From: Albizia julibrissin
Lineage: Eukaryota; Streptophyta; Magnoliopsida; Fabales; Fabaceae
Direction of reading: 5' to 3'
Length of the DNA: 64,000 nucleotides
Assembly: GCA_037074505.1 (NCBI GenBank)
Contig: JAYWLI010000015.1
Coordinates: 435,001-499,000 of the forward strand
In this document: piece by piece, positions 1 through 11,978 of the stretch
Position numbering within the stretch: the first letter of the stretch is position 1
Layout of the letters: each line of letters begins with the position of its first letter
The notes under the pieces: model-generated
Database searches by the model: none
What the model saw: the letters and a program-made list of their open reading frames with translations, nothing else
What the model was told of the DNA's origin: nothing
Made by a program: the position numbers and the translations under genes

Positions 1-1401
1 TCGAGTTGGTGTGTTATCTCAGTACCTATGGCACCAATAACAGGGACAGGGGGCCCAGTCAGCGTACTATAGATTTAAACAAACGTAACCAATCCCAGAC
101 CCAACAGGGCAACGTTTTTTCCTTCCCTCGAACCAACAACTCCAGTTTTTCCCAAGTCTGAAGATAGATATGAATCCTCCGCCTCAGATGAGCGGATTAT
201 CTAATTTTTCCGCTTTTTGGGTATGTGTCTTTTCCGTTTCCCAGAGATGTGTGTGATCAAAGCCTTTCGGGCGGAATAAGATATTACACCGGATTCTGGT
301 ATGGTAGCATCGGTAGAAGTACAGCTCGTCCTGACCCGTGAACGGCCGGTCTTTTGCACTTGGGTGACGACATAAGGTTTGACGAGCATTCTCGGGTGGT
401 AGAATGGTGTTGGGACTATTGAAACTGTCGATCTCCAACTTGAAGGTGGGCGGGAGATAGATAAGGCCTGCAAGGGCACTGTCTAGTGTTCTTCTCGACT
501 CGATTATCTTGTATGAGCTGAGTGGTAGACCAATCCTACCATAACGAAAAGGGGTGAGGAAGAAAAACAAAGATCAACCTACTACCAAAAGGAAAGGTGA
601 TACCCCGCTGAAGGCAGCAAGCACCATCTACTTGCTGGAACGAGGCCTTTCTCAACTCTTGGTCTATTGACGCTCTTCCGGTCAAGTCCTTGGTAACTTG
701 ACTCCACAGGGCTCATGCAAAAAAGCGACTGGGTTAGTTTGGCCTTTAAAGCTGACCGAAAGACGTTATACCTAACGAACTAGCGCAGCTGTGGGACTCT
801 CGCTAGTATTGACTTCCTGGACTAGTACCGATGGTGGCTCCTCATCCGAGGAGTAATGCACCTGTAAAGGGAGGGCATTCAGTCCAGCATCCAATCAGCA
901 GCTGGACTGTAAAATAGATACAAGAATGATTATAGAGTTCCCATCTTTCCCGATTGGCTCTGCTTTTCTCGAATGCAGGTATGAAACCAGGAAACTCGCC
1001 TTAATTAGTAAATAAAGCGGAAAAAAACCTGTGGGATAAGTCAGCAAATCACATCATATATCGGATATCGCATCGGAAAGAGAGATTGATTCTCCCTTCC
1101 GGGCAAGTCCTGAGGAACGTCGACTTGATAGTCTTTATCCCCACTGGGTAAGTGGGAATCTGATTCATTGATTTGATTGAACCTAGCGGGTAGCGCGCTA
1201 CTTCAAAGCTTGCACCCGGCAACTCCTTCCACTTCTCCCAGGGACAGGGACTACGGCTTGACCTTCGGGGAAGAACTCCGTGGGACCCCTCCTTTCCTTC
1301 TAGGGCGCCTAGATAGTGAAAGGTTATCCCTTTGCAACGCTGGAAGCTAAGCAAAGTCACGAAGCTGGCTGACTACGCTCGAGCAGAGCTCAGGCCCGGA
1401 G

Positions 1402-1854
1402 GTGGTGGCTGAACTCGCCGCAGAGTTCAGGAGCGAGCAAGACTATCTTGGTGAATGCAATAAGAATCGGCTTGCCGCAGCAGAGTGCTTTGCCCATGCT
1501 GCTATCCGCCGCCGAAGCGAAGAAGGGATTCGTGCTTGGATGTCGAGATCAGGGGACTCTATCCAATCCATGCGGCGAAAGAGATTTGTGGTGGAACAAA
1601 CTCAATCAATAAATATATATATATTGATTTGTTTGCTTCGATACAAGAGATCGGCCCCGAAGCAAGGTATGGTGGGTGCCAGCAACTTCCGTACCGTACA
1701 CAGATATAGATTCATTCTTCGTACCTGGTCCAACTTCACAACCCTTCGCGGGTTGGTCAGAAGTCAGTCTTGTTTGGTAAGACGGAATTGGACAAAGCAA
1801 AGAAAAGAGAGTGCTCGACCGGAACAACGGCCAACAAAGACCGTAATTACATAG
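1402..1854 (+). CDS. Hypothetical ORF, 150 codons, basic
   Basis: This is an open frame of 150 codons starting at ATG. The product is rich in Arg and Ser, and an Ile/Leu-rich stretch near residues 70-80 is encoded by the local AT-rich tract. I see no domain. The frame spans an 8-bp inverted repeat (1604-1611 with 1622-1629), which would be unusual inside a conserved gene. It is most likely a chance ORF in spacer and is listed because it is one of the longest frames in the first 4 kb. Confidence 0.15.
   Translation: MVAELAAEFRSEQDYLGECNKNRLAAAECFAHAAIRRRSEEGIRAWMSRSGDSIQSMRRKRFVVEQTQSINIYILICLLRYKRSAPKQGMVGASNFRTVHRYRFILRTWSNFTTLRGLVRSQSCLVRRNWTKQRKESARPEQRPTKTVIT
1604..1629. repeat. AT-rich stem-loop
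   Basis: An 8-bp perfect stem, aatcaata at 1604-1611 pairing with tattgatt at 1622-1629, flanks a 10-nt loop that is part of an alternating TA tract. It may be only a by-product of low complexity. Confidence 0.5.
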
Positions 1855-4149
1855 ATAACTGCTCCTCCCTTTCCCTTTCTCCGTTTAAGGCTTTAAGGCG
1901 AACGAACCGTATGGCGGCCGGAAAGAAAGACGACCTAACCTTCTCGTAGATGGTGTCAGTGAGAGCAACTTGAGTATTCCCCGTTGACCTTCTTTTTTAG
2001 ATAGAATCTTCAATGAGTGGAAACAAGCAACCTTACTAATAAAGGTGCGCTTGTTGAGTAAGGCCGGCTTTCGAGCCCAAGCCCCTTTAATATGATGAGG
2101 AGAAGGCCAGACCCAACCCCGCCGTTTTAGACCTTTTCTCGAAAAAATTTTGTACCCTGAATCAAATCCAATGCATGATTTGAGATCTTGTACCGTTCTA
2201 TGGATACACTGAACACCAACAGAATCTCGAAAAAAAAAAATGGAATCAACTCGATCATTCAAGTCTACAGTAGTGCTTTCTACGGTACGATCTAAAACTA
2301 GGCAAAGACCAGTCTTCTTTTATGAAATTTCTATCAATTTCTTTTTGACTTCCTTGATCGAACATGTAACAGGGGTCTTTCAGGTTCTACTACTTTCAGG
2401 CTATATCACAGTAGACAGAATGAGGGGGACTCTTGGTCGAGATATTGTTGAATGCACGGGACTGCCTAAAGAGACTCCTTAAAACAACTATGTAACTTAA
2501 TATGAAGGACTATGGCAGAAAATCTTTCCTTTTTATTTACAGACTATGACCAATTGGATGGTTAGAGAACAGGGCTCCCCATCGAACTTTCTTTCGGCCT
2601 TTCTTTTGCCAGCAATGGTGATCTCTCATGACTCTTAACATTTCTCATTGTCTCTAAGTTAGCTGCTTGGCATGAGTAGCTTGGCTTGCTCATGTCGGGG
2701 CTTTGTAAAGAAAGTAACCAGGGAATTCATTCTACTAATCTTCTAAGTTTTGATTAGCTGTCCCAGGTCAAGGAGTAAGTATTCGCCTGTTGGCATGTCC
2801 GAGCTAAAATCGGTTGAGGCGGGAAAAGACGGTTGCCTAGCTTACTTAGTAAAGGACTCCTTTTGTTTAGGGGTCATGGATCGCTTCTAGGTGGTTCACT
2901 TTTAGACCCCTATTATCAGAGTTCACGTTCTGATCTAGAAAATCTACTTGGAAGATGAGTTCCATAGTTTTTGACAGGAAAGGAGGTAAAGCTTCTCTTA
3001 AAGCAATGGGGCAAATGCTAGTATACTAGCTTACTAGCTTTAGTAGCTTGTGTACTAGCCTCTTAAAGCAGGGGTAGGCTGATTTAGGATGCTAACAAAG
3101 TAGATGCGGAAGCGAGGTGCGAAAGCAAGCGGGCAACAAGTGGATTGGGCTAAGGCTTTATTTGCTCCTGAGGCTTTCCTCTTCGAAAAGGCATAGGAAG
3201 AGTTAAGCCAGCATAGAGCAAAGCTCAAACAATGGGCTATTTGCTATAGTTCAAAAGCACCGTTAATAGAAGGTCTGGAGACATGAGAAGGTGGTTTACT
3301 TACTTTTGTACTAGCGGAAGCGTACTTGTGTGTTAAAGGGGTACTGTATTTGGGCTGCTAAGTAGAAGTAGAAGCTATAGGCGAAGACTTTCGCGCCTTG
3401 CTGTTAAGTAAGGTTTAAGCTAGCTACTTGCTTGTTAAAGGTGCTTGTCCGCGGCTATTCGTAGATCTGGAGTTCTGCCCTATAGCCGATTGTGCTACTT
3501 TCAATCCTTAGCAGCGGGTATTAGGGGAGAGTGAGCCTATCTCATAGCTCTTACTGTGCTTTCTGGATACCTTTCCATGCTTTTGTCTTCGCCTTTCCCT
3601 AGTCTTTATTTTAGCCCATATATATGGGATGGTTTATTGGTCAGTGTGTTCCATATTACAGTGTTGGAATATTACATACGTGGGACTCATTTCTGAGAAA
3701 AATAGCTGAAAAAAGGATATGTGAGTCGGTGGTCGATGAAGATCTTATATACTTCAAGCCTCATGAATCAGTTAGGTTGGAGTTGGAAAGACCGACGCGC
3801 GCAGTGGAATTAGTAGGAGTAGGGCACAGTGGAACTAGGAATAGCAGTAGGACAGAGATTCCTTCGTCAGGAAGAAAGGCCTATAGAATGAAGGAAGGCC
3901 GTAACAGCCTATGCCCATGATATCTAAGAAGTTCTTCTACCTTCGTAACCCTTCAGAAGTCTTAGACTTTAATGCAGTCACATTAGCTGCAGTATGTTGA
4001 ATACCCCCTTCCCAGGGCCAGAGATCGTCGTATTGTATACGATAATATTATTTTTCTGGGCAAACTAATTTCTTTATTGATTTTCGTTGATCGGATCGCC
4101 ACACCCGGCTGATTCAACACGAGCAAGATTCCTATGAAAGGTTTCATTA

Positions 4150-4222
4150 ACTCCTAAGTCATGTCGAGTAGACCTTGTTTTGTTGCGAGAATTCTTAATT
4201 CATAAGTTTTAGGGAGGGATTT
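4150..4222 (+). promoter_or_regulatory. Chloroplast rbcL 5' leader with Shine-Dalgarno
   Basis: The stretch just before the rbcL start matches the conserved end of the plastid rbcL leader as I know it, including the gtcgagtagaccttgtt word and the purine-rich GGGAGGG at 4212-4218, placed a few bases before the ATG at 4223. The upstream edge of similarity is uncertain. In the mitochondrion this plastid ribosome-binding site is not expected to work. Confidence 0.7.
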
Positions 4223-5001
4223 ATGTCACCACAAACAGAGACTAAAGCAAGTGTTGGGTTCAAAGCTGGTGTTAAAGATTATAAATTTACTTATTATACT
4301 CCTGACTATGAAACCAAAGATAGTGATATCTTGGCAGCATTCCGAGTAACTCCTCAACCTGGAGTTCAGCCTGAAGAAGCAGGTGCCGCGGTAGCTGCTG
4401 AATCTTCTACTGGTACATGGACAACTGTGTGGACCGATGGGCTTACCAGTCTTGATCGTTACAAAGGACGATGCTACCACATCGAGCCCGTTGCTGGAGA
4501 AGAAAATCAATATATTGCTTATGTAGCTTATCCCTTAGACCTTTTTGAAGAAGGTTCTGTTACTAACATGTTTACTTCGATTGTGGGTAATGTATTTGGG
4601 TTCAAGGCCCTGCGCGCTCTACGTCTGGAAGATTTGCGAATCCCTCCTTCTTATTCTAAAACTTTCCAAGGTCCGCCTCACGGCATCCAAGTTGAGAGAG
4701 ATAAATTGAACAAGTACGGCCGTCCGGATGTACTATTAAACCAAAATTGGGGTTATCCGCGAAGAATTACGGTAGAGCGGTTTATGAATGTCTCCGTGGT
4801 GGACTTGATTTTACCAAAGATGATGAGAATTTTCATTCCCAACCTTTTATGCGTTGGAGAGACCGTTTCTTATTTTGTGCCGAAGCAATTTATAAAGCAC
4901 AGGCCGAAACAGGTGAAATCAAAGGGCATTACTTGAATGCTACTGCAGGTACATGCGAAGAAATGATCAAAAGAGCTGTATTTGCCCGAGAATTGGGCTA
5001 G
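4223..5001 (+). pseudogene. rbcL: rbcL 5' half, chloroplast-derived pseudogene
   Basis: This is a plastid rbcL fragment, the large subunit of Rubisco, transferred into the mitochondrial genome. Translation from 4223 opens with MSPQTETKASVGFKAGVKDY and runs in register with the family for about 167 codons. At about 4725 the reading frame shifts. Comparison with the conserved RPLLGCTIKPK segment implies loss of 7 bp (about 4725/4726), after which the correct frame resumes with KLGLSAKNYGRAVYECLRGG and continues to FARELG. Similarity stops at about 4998, where a TAG falls by chance at the junction. About 260 of some 475 codons are present, so the catalytic loop 6 half is missing. A Gln replaces the usual Pro in the PGV(P)PEEAG segment. 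It is non-functional and a typical mitochondrial plastid insert. Confidence 0.95.
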
Positions 5002-6629
5002 TCTACCCCCCGACCACTTCTTTCCTTTCTTTCTCCTTAGTTTTCCGAGAAGATGGTAGACTCATAATCTTTCCTTAAGCAAGGATTGAGAATCTGATCT
5101 TTCTTTTCATAAAGCATGTTTTCAAGGGGTAGGCCCTTCGCCGCTTTTTCGGATTCGATCCGCTTAGATAGATTATGAATTTGATTTCCGAGGAAAAGAC
5201 TCTCAGTCCTCTCCTTTCAGTCGAGTGACTTCGTTCCTCTGTGAACGGCTAGGAGTTAAAGAGTAGGACAGTCTCATTATAGAGATGCTGCGAGACAAAA
5301 AGTCTTGTCCAAGAGGCCTAATTTCGTATCGAGAACGGGCCTTGGGACCTTGTTGCCGGTCTTTTCTTTCTCTCAAAACGAGAGATCCAGTGCTCTAAGC
5401 TAGTGAATATGAGACTAGTGCCTGACTTCCCGGACATGTGGACATGAAAAAGAAATTGATCGAGGAAGATTCAAATTCATACTTTAATCCCGCTAGCGCA
5501 AGCCAAGACAAGCAAAAGGCTTTTTCATATTCATAATAATATATATATATATCCTAGTTCTAGTTAGAGTCAAAGTGCTTTGATCGGATACAAAAGAAAG
5601 TATGGACTTGGAGACAGAGAAAGTATGCTTAAGGCATCGATCTCCTAGCTCTGTGAATGAAGCATTCATAGCACTGCTTCGACTCCAGACCTATGTCACA
5701 CATTGCATAGAGAAAGAGTAGAGTTTCAGCTCTTTTTTGAATAGAAGTTATGTAGGAAGGCGAAAGAAAGGTCAAACCTGTGGTCATCCCGTGAGGGATT
5801 TACGATCTACTCTGGAAAGGAAGGCAATTGTATGACGAAAGCAGGCTTATTTTTTCCACGCTGTGCTCTTCTTTTGTTTTGAGGCTTATCACCACACCAT
5901 GCCTATCGGTTAGCCGGAGACGATAGCCCTCTCGTCTAAGTAATAAGTAAGCGGCTTATCCTTTATCCGAAAGCCCAGATCAAGAATTCCCTCATCGAGT
6001 GCAGTGACCTTAACGTGACCTGATTCTGATTATGATGTATGATGACGAAAGGAATTTCTTGTCGGCTGAAAGGTCATTTAACCCCCTTTCTTCCCTCTAA
6101 AAAACTAGCAGCCTCATTTCTGGCTTATGAGCTCGCCTAAGGCTTAGCGAAATGCTTCAGTGAACTGATGTCTTCAATTAGCTTTTTTTATTTTATATAA
6201 AGGGGAGCGTCTTCCTTGCCAATTAGTCACTCTGATCGCTACTCTATGAGAGAATGTGGGTGCGAACTCATCCCCTAATCTCCTTTGATCCCTGATTCCA
6301 TTCTTTTCCCGAAAGCGGTACAAGGAAAATCAATCTCTCAGCCAGTCACAGGTAGCCGGTAGGGAGCAAGTCTTCTAATCGAGATTCCTAGTCTTATTCT
6401 GTATTTATGACATCTTCTGTATTAGAAAGGTCTGGGCTAGACTAAGAAGGAAGGGAGTGAACCCGAAAGTATGGCAAATGCTGACTTTCCAAGTAAAGAA
6501 CTGACCGATAGGAAGAGATAGAGATTATGTTTAATTACAAAGAATTACATTTTTTTAATATTACAGGAAATGAAAAGAACGAAGAACATTTAAACCAAGG
6601 TCAAACTCAGAACTGAAAGACAACAGAAC
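5002..6629. other. Spacer, nothing recognised
   Basis: No ORF or RNA gene is supported here. An alternating AT tract lies at 5539-5552. The boundary with the rbcL fragment is abrupt at about 5000, and the boundary with the retroelement fragment near 6630 is gradual. Confidence 0.6.
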
Positions 6630-7590
6630 AGAGATTTTCATCATTCCTAGCACTAAAAATCACTCTATCTCTATATCGCTTTAAAGCAAGGTAGGCATGA
6701 AGTTCCCTTCGCTTGGTATCCGCGTAGCGTTTCATACGAGTCTGAGCATTCTGTAAATTACGCTTAAGGAGAGAAAGTATTGCATCTCGATCTCTTAACA
6801 GTTGCTCCAATTCTGAAGGGACCCCATCGTCCGGATGAAACTTAAGAAGAACAGGGGGGTCACGACCATACACAGCTCTGAATGGGGTCATCCCAATGGA
6901 AGTCTGGAAGGACGAGTTGTAACAATACTAAGCCCAAGGCAAGTAGGAAACCCATAAACGCGGAGTCTCATGAACGAAGCAACGTAGGTACAGCTCCAAA
7001 CATTTATTTAAAGCCTCCGTTTGACCATCCGTTTGCGGGTGGTACGACGAGCTCATATTCAAAGTAGTACCATGAAGCTTAAATAAATGTTTCCAAAAAG
7101 CACTTGTGAAAGCTTTATCGCGATCAGAAACAATAGCCCGTGGCATACCATGGAGTTTGACTAAAGTGGAAACAAAAGTCTCAGCAACTTGGGAACTCGT
7201 GTAATTAGCTCGATGGGGTGCAAAATGGCCGTATTTGGACAAACGGTCAACCACAACTATTATAACCGTGAAGCCGCGCGATGGTGGATGTCCCGTAATA
7301 AAGTCCATTGCAACGTCCTCCCATATCTGAGAAGGAAGAGGTAGGGGGCACAATAACCCAGCAGGGTGCAGTTGAGAGGACTTGGCGCGCTGACAAACCA
7401 TACAAGACTGAATAAACCGTTGAATATCTTGACGCATGCCTTTCCAATAGAACTGAGCCGCTATGCGATGGAAGGTGCGTAAGACGCCAGCATGACCACC
7501 AACCGGAGTGGTGTGAAATTCGCGAATAACGGTTTGAAGTAACTCTGGATTGTCCTCAGGCAAAACTAGCCGGTCATGGTAAAATAACAA
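6630..7590 (-). mobile_element. Ty3/gypsy integrase region, decayed
   Basis: This is the integrase part of a Ty3/gypsy polyprotein, which would insert element cDNA into chromosomes. The minus-strand frame 7590-6928 shows the HHCC zinc finger (His26 and His33, Cys63 and Cys66) followed by the full DDE catalytic triad at Asp96, Asp156 and Glu192. The last pair has the expected 35-residue spacing, with the family words VDRLSKYGHFAPH and SSYHPQTDGQTEALNK. A stop then interrupts the frame at about 6927. The next in-phase piece, 6891-6607, carries the conserved TPFRAVYGRDPP continuation and the start of the C-terminal domain before similarity fades near 6630. No LTR, gag or protease was found. It is a nuclear-type element stranded in the mitogenome. 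Confidence 0.93.
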
Positions 7591-8325
7591 ACAACCCCTG
7601 TTTTATCGAAAACCCCTCTGAGGCCCCAGGATCTTGAGAAAGGCGTTCACGGAACAGCTGCAACGGAACAGAAGAGCGAACGGCGGCATAAATGTCATCC
7701 ACGCAGGTAAAATAGGAGACAGTCAGTGCCATGTAACAAACCCGTGATAAAGCATCGGCAGCTTGATTCGTTTTACCGGCTTTGTATTCGATGGAATAGT
7801 GAAATCCCATGAGCTTCGGTAGCCAAAGTTCCTGTTCTGGCCTTTGAATAACTTGCTCGGAAAGGTGCTTTAAACTTTTGTGATCTGTACGAATGATAAA
7901 AAAATGTCCAAGCAAGTAGTGTCTGAATTTGGCAACGGCTTCAGAGATAGCGTGGAGTTCCCGAACATAAGCTGACTTCGATTGCATTCGTGGCGAGAGC
8001 TTCTTCGAAAATAGGCGATTGGATGGCCGTCTTGACTGAGGACTGCGCCGATGTCACACCCTGATGCATCAGTCTCGACAACAAACGGTTTCTGAAAGTC
8101 GGGTAAAGCAAGAACGGGCGCCCGAGTCATAGCCTGCTTCAATGCGTCAAAAGAATGTTGGGCCGCATCAGTCCAAGAAAACTTGTCCTTCTGTAATAAA
8201 GTCGTGAGTGGGCCTGCAAGTTGAGCATAGCCACGTATGAAAGGCCGGTAATAACCGGTGAGGCCAAAAAATCCCCTAAGTTGAGTTCTAGTAGTTGGAG
8301 TAAGCCAAGCCAAAACTGTTGCCAC
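7574..8325 (-). mobile_element. Ty3/gypsy RNase H region, frameshifted
   Basis: This is the RNase H domain between reverse transcriptase and integrase. The upper frame (8325-7870 minus) contains the connection segment GFFGLTGYYRPFI and the first catalytic patch, FVVETDASGCDIGAVLSQDG. A frameshift near 8005 moves the remainder into frame 7987-7574, which carries RELHAI (catalytic Glu), IIRTDHKSLKHL (catalytic Asp) and the conserved NQAADALSR end. A second lesion near 7590 separates this from integrase. The domain order along the minus strand (RT, RNase H, integrase) is that of Ty3/gypsy rather than copia. Confidence 0.92.
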
Positions 8326-8985
8326 CTTTTGTTTTGTTGGTCCATTTCAACACCAGAACCGGACACGACATGGCCCAAATACTCTATCTTGGTCTGTCCA
8401 AAGGAGTACTTAGAAAGTTTGGCATAGAGAGAATGGGCCTGTAGACGATCCAAAACGAGGGACAAGTGATCCAAATGCAGTGGCCAAGACTTGCTAAACA
8501 CTAATATATCATCGAAAAATACTAAAACGCACTTTCGGAGCAAATCTCGGAAAACCGAATTCATCAACGATTGAAATGTGGCCGGGGCATTGGTAAGACC
8601 GAACGGCATCACAACCCATTCGTAATGGCTGTTATGTGTGCGGAACGCAGTCTTGTGACGATCTTCGGGCTTAACGAGTATTTGATGATAACCGGAGCGC
8701 AAATCGGGCTTAGAGAAAAACTGCGAACCCGTCAACTCGTCAAGCAGCTCATCAACCGTAGGAATGGGAAAGGAGTCCTTAACTGTAACTGCATTCAAGG
8801 CTCTATAGTCAGTACAGAACCGCCATGAACCTTCTTTTTCTTGACCAATAAGACGTGTGCCGAAAAGGGACTGGTACTAGGTTGAATGAGGCCGTCGCGA
8901 AGCATGTCATTGACCATAAGCTCAATCAGAGTCTTCTGAACAAAAGGGTATCTGTAAGGTCTTACTTTAACCGGCGAGGTACCAT
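8139..8985 (-). mobile_element. Ty3/gypsy reverse transcriptase region, decayed
   Basis: This is the reverse transcriptase domain of the same element. Reading from about 8985 downwards, the family words VKVRPYRYP, LIQPSTSPFSAHVLLVKKK and the DYRALNAVTV segment lead into frame 8798-8139. That frame has motif A (KPDLRSGYHQI), the MPFGLTNAPATFQSLMN block and the active-site motif FFDD at residues 94-97, in LVFFDDILVFS. A frameshift near 8340 breaks the RT/RNase H junction. The 5' edge lies at about 8985, where it meets a mitovirus fragment on the other strand. At least four frame-breaking lesions exist across the 2.35-kb pol fragment, so it is inactive. Confidence 0.93.
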
Positions 8986-8993
8986 CACCTGAA

Positions 8994-9344
8994 GTGATCG
9001 GCGCGGTTATCGAACGGTTACGAGAACACTTTGTGCCTCGTGATCCTGTTGAACCACCGCTAGATCTCTTCTCACAGCCAGGTATGAGAGACTTCTTAGA
9101 GTGGTCTCTCTATCAAGGTTGGATGAGATCTTACCTGAAATACCTTAAGTGGTATTCAACGGTAGCCTTGGACCCCTGTGTTAGCTTGCAGGATTATGTC
9201 GATCCTCCAGTCTTTATTCGGACATGGCACTCGCCTAAAGTCGATTTATCGACATTTAGGTTTGGTGTCATCTTTCGAGTGTTAGACTGGGTAGCTGAGG
9301 AGACTCAGCGTGGACGACGTGTGATTGGTGACGGCTCGCCTTAA
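8994..9344 (+). pseudogene. Mitovirus RdRp C-terminal fragment (copy A)
   Basis: This frame of 116 codons matches the C-terminal region of mitovirus RNA-dependent RNA polymerases, capsidless RNA elements that replicate in mitochondria. The diagnostic part is the stretch MRDFLEWSLYQGWM followed by YLKYLKWYSTVALDP and the VRFG-like block (here STFRFGVIFRVLDWVAEE) near the end. The polymerase palm motifs are absent, so only the tail of the gene was captured. It begins within a few bases of the end of the gypsy pol fragment. A related but clearly divergent tail lies at 28573-28773. No activity is expected. Confidence 0.75.
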
Positions 9345-9377
9345 CCTTTCGCAGAGTCCTGTAGTGATTTTCCTTGG

Positions 9378-9394
9378 GAGAGAGTCACTCTCTC
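9378..9394 (+). repeat. 7-bp perfect stem-loop after mitovirus fragment
   Basis: GAGAGAG (9378-9384) and CTCTCTC (9388-9394) pair around a 3-nt loop. It sits 34 bases after the stop of the mitovirus tail ORF and could be a remnant of the structured viral 3' end or a chance hairpin. Confidence 0.5.
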
Positions 9395-11821
9395 TTGCAG
9401 ACTATCAGACCATAAGACTTTAGGCGCGGGCACGTAGACCTCTCTCTAGCGCTCGAGTTAAGTATAAATATTAATTAATGGATCGTGGTTAGGGCAATTT
9501 TGTGCTTGGATGCCCTTGAGGTTCCAGGAGGGGAGGGAAGGATTGTTCTCTATAAGACAACTTGCATAAATAAGACGTGGCACAAAGTGTGCTCACGAAG
9601 CCAACCTTCCAAGCCCTTCCTTGCCCTTCTCCGCCCACCTTCCGATTCCGAACCCTTCTACTACTTCCGAGCCCGTATCAGGCTGATTTGACTATTGAGA
9701 ATCTTGCATTCCTAGTCGCTAATAGATGGGGTCTAGAGATAAAGGTACGGTTCACCGCGTTACTTATAAAAGCGTGTTGCCGGATAGTCGGATATGCCGT
9801 ACTCTGATTTTGATGAGGTTAGGAATCATTTGCTGTTACCAGCATTGCTCATTATTAGGTAACGAATTCCCGTTTATTGATTTTTGGAAGGGCCGCTTTC
9901 GCTTTAATAATGAATGATATGGAGTCATGCAAGGAGCGCGCTTTACTAATAACTAACGAAAGAGGCAAGCAACATCTATTTCTGCCCGAACTCATCCTTC
10001 ATTTCCCTCCTAGCGAACCGAACGGGGAAAGCCTTGCTTACGCAACCTCACTCGCATTCGCCTAATCGAGCAGAACGCCACTCGGCGATCATCCAACAAC
10101 TGGTCTCGCCTATAGTTATAGTGTCGAACACACATAAGTATAGATTTTGTTGTCCTTACGACGGTTGTCAAAGACCGGATCTTTGCACTTCGCGACCCTA
10201 TCCGAGTATGGACTTAGTGCAACGCCTTATCTTCCAGTTAGGTGTAGACCAAAACTGTTGTTAATTCTCAGCAATTGATAGTCTTCAAGCTAAATCGAAC
10301 CTCGCAAGACGGCGCAAGAATCAAAGCATTTCCTTTGGGCAAGATCAGACCTAGAAATTAAGGAAGCTTTGCTCCCGACCGACGCTTAGTCAGCTAAGCT
10401 AAGCAAAGCAAGCTCCCGGACCTGGCACGTCAGCCTCAGGCGTGTGATCTTCTCCTTCCCTTCCCCAACCACCATCACCAGCAACAACAGCTGCCTTTCA
10501 TAGATAATTTAAAGCAAGATCGATTCTTCCCCTATAAGGAATCAGTCGTTCGTAGCCCATACCCATGGTCTACTTCACTCTTCCTTTATCTAATGATTTG
10601 AATCTCTTTTCATCGAAAAATGAGATGTAAGGATTTTCATTCTTTTTCTCTTTCAGCTATCTTTCTCTAGTTAAAGATGAAACCCCCTATTCCCGATAGG
10701 AAATGAAAGAAAGGGTGAGGAAGGAGGGGAAGAACAACTAGAAAATGGCTAAGAGAAGTACTTCTCGGGACTTCTCTTTGGAGCTTGTTTTTGTCCCCAA
10801 GGTAAAATGGGTTAGAGCTGCTGCTTCTGCTTCACCTTGCTTGCTTGGGGTTGTCTCCTCAATGCGGACTGGAACTTATCTACTTCAATAGTTCGCTAAC
10901 CACTCGGAGCAGTTTTGCAGTTAAGGATATAAGCTAGTTGGTTGTTTGTCTCCTCGATCCGGACTGGAATATATGGCTCTTCGATTAGGACTTTCAGTAG
11001 CTTTTTGGGACCAAAGAGCAAGGGTAAAGACTGCCCAATGGGCTCATTGCTCTTTAGCTCATTGCTAGTGAATGGAGGAAGGAATGCGTTTTTTTTTGAG
11101 TTTGGTTGGTGGAGATGGATCCCGGTCTTCAGTTGTTGGAATTTGATCTGCTTCCTCGATTGGTCCCATCTGGCTTTCCTCCAAAGGTGGTTGGGGTGCT
11201 GCAAGATTCGGTCCAACTTCTGTCCCGGATGTATTGTATTAGGTGCCCGTGTTAAAGTAGAAAGGTTTAAGACAGCAGTCAGAAAAGGAAAATGGAAGAA
11301 AGTAGGTAGTACCTCTCTGTTCTCTGCTGAGGAAGGCTTTTTTCAAGGTTATTCAAATGGTGAAATAACGACTATTCCTCCGGCTGGACGAAAAATGCTT
11401 GCTTCATGATCGAACAACGAATCTCGATCGAATCTCATAACCAGGTTCCGCAGGTCAAAAAACTTCTTCTATTGAATGGGCATCGGGTTCTTGGGCTTTA
11501 AAGCCCAAGCTCATGCCCATCTTGATCTGGACCCATACTGCCCCTGGATGCATGGCAACCAAAAGGAGAAGCACGTGTACAAGGCCTGCATGGCACTAAG
11601 AGTGGTGAACGTGAGAAGCATGTTGCTGTTAGCGTGCATGAGAAAGAGCGTGAGACTCAAGCTACTAAGCTACCTCTCAAGGAGAATGAAAAAGCAAACC
11701 CCTCGGCTGATGGGTGCAAGGTCAATCATGAAAAGGCCATAGGCCCTAAAGCAAACTCTTTGATGGGTGTTGACTTTCATTTCATTTAATAGAGAAGGAG
11801 ACTTCTTCTATGGAGGAAGAC
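9395..11821. other. Spacer, nothing recognised
   Basis: Only short anonymous frames occur. The longest is 10942-11409 plus (155 codons), aromatic-rich in its first half (GGRNAFFFEFGWWRWIPVFS) and basic in the second. I see no conserved domain and read it as spacer. Confidence 0.5.
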
Positions 11822-11822
11822 G

Positions 11823-11978
11823 ATGGATTTTATTCAGATAGTAGTCGTCGTGCTTCTTTCTGCGGTCTTATGGCTACTCAATGCGGCTAGCGCATTCCCT
11901 TCCGGCAAAGCGGCGTTCAGCTCATCTTCTTCCTTCCCCTCTCCCTCGCCCACAGCCCAACCAATTCACAGACGATGA
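11823..11978 (+). CDS. Small hydrophobic ORF, 51 codons
   Basis: This ORF starts at ATG 11823. The product begins with a strong hydrophobic segment (residues 3-24, VVVVLLSAVLWLLNAASAF) followed by a Ser/Pro-rich tail, so it looks like one membrane anchor or signal-like segment. I do not recognise it. It overlaps the start of a possible copia gag remnant in another frame, so it may be a by-product. Expression is unproven. Confidence 0.2.
   Translation: MDFIQIVVVVLLSAVLWLLNAASAFPSGKAAFSSSSSFPSPSPTAQPIHRR

Larger units (their letters stand above)
1..4149. other. Spacer with small anonymous ORFs
   Basis: I recognise no known gene here. Four open frames stand out only by length: 184-570 minus (128 codons), 1402-1854 plus (150 codons, basic, Arg-rich), 1885-2262 minus (125 codons, basic) and 3624-3920 plus (98 codons). 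The 2240-2482 plus frame (80 codons) has a hydrophobic middle. None shows a family motif I know, and none has convincing upstream signals. Around 2.9-3.5 kb the sequence is rich in short reiterated words such as tactagct, typical of drifting plant mitochondrial spacer. Confidence 0.5.

Noticed and set aside
4226..4510. Antisense frame over rbcL
   Set aside because: It is a shadow of the conserved coding strand and has no independent motif.
4223..4936. 237-codon open frame that could be read as a short Rubisco large subunit
   Set aside because: After about codon 167 the frame leaves the rbcL frame owing to a 7-bp loss, so the last 70 codons are out-of-frame noise.
9748..9770. Group II intron domain V candidate (tacggttcaccg)
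   Set aside because: No matching 5' strand and no bulged domain V fold around it.
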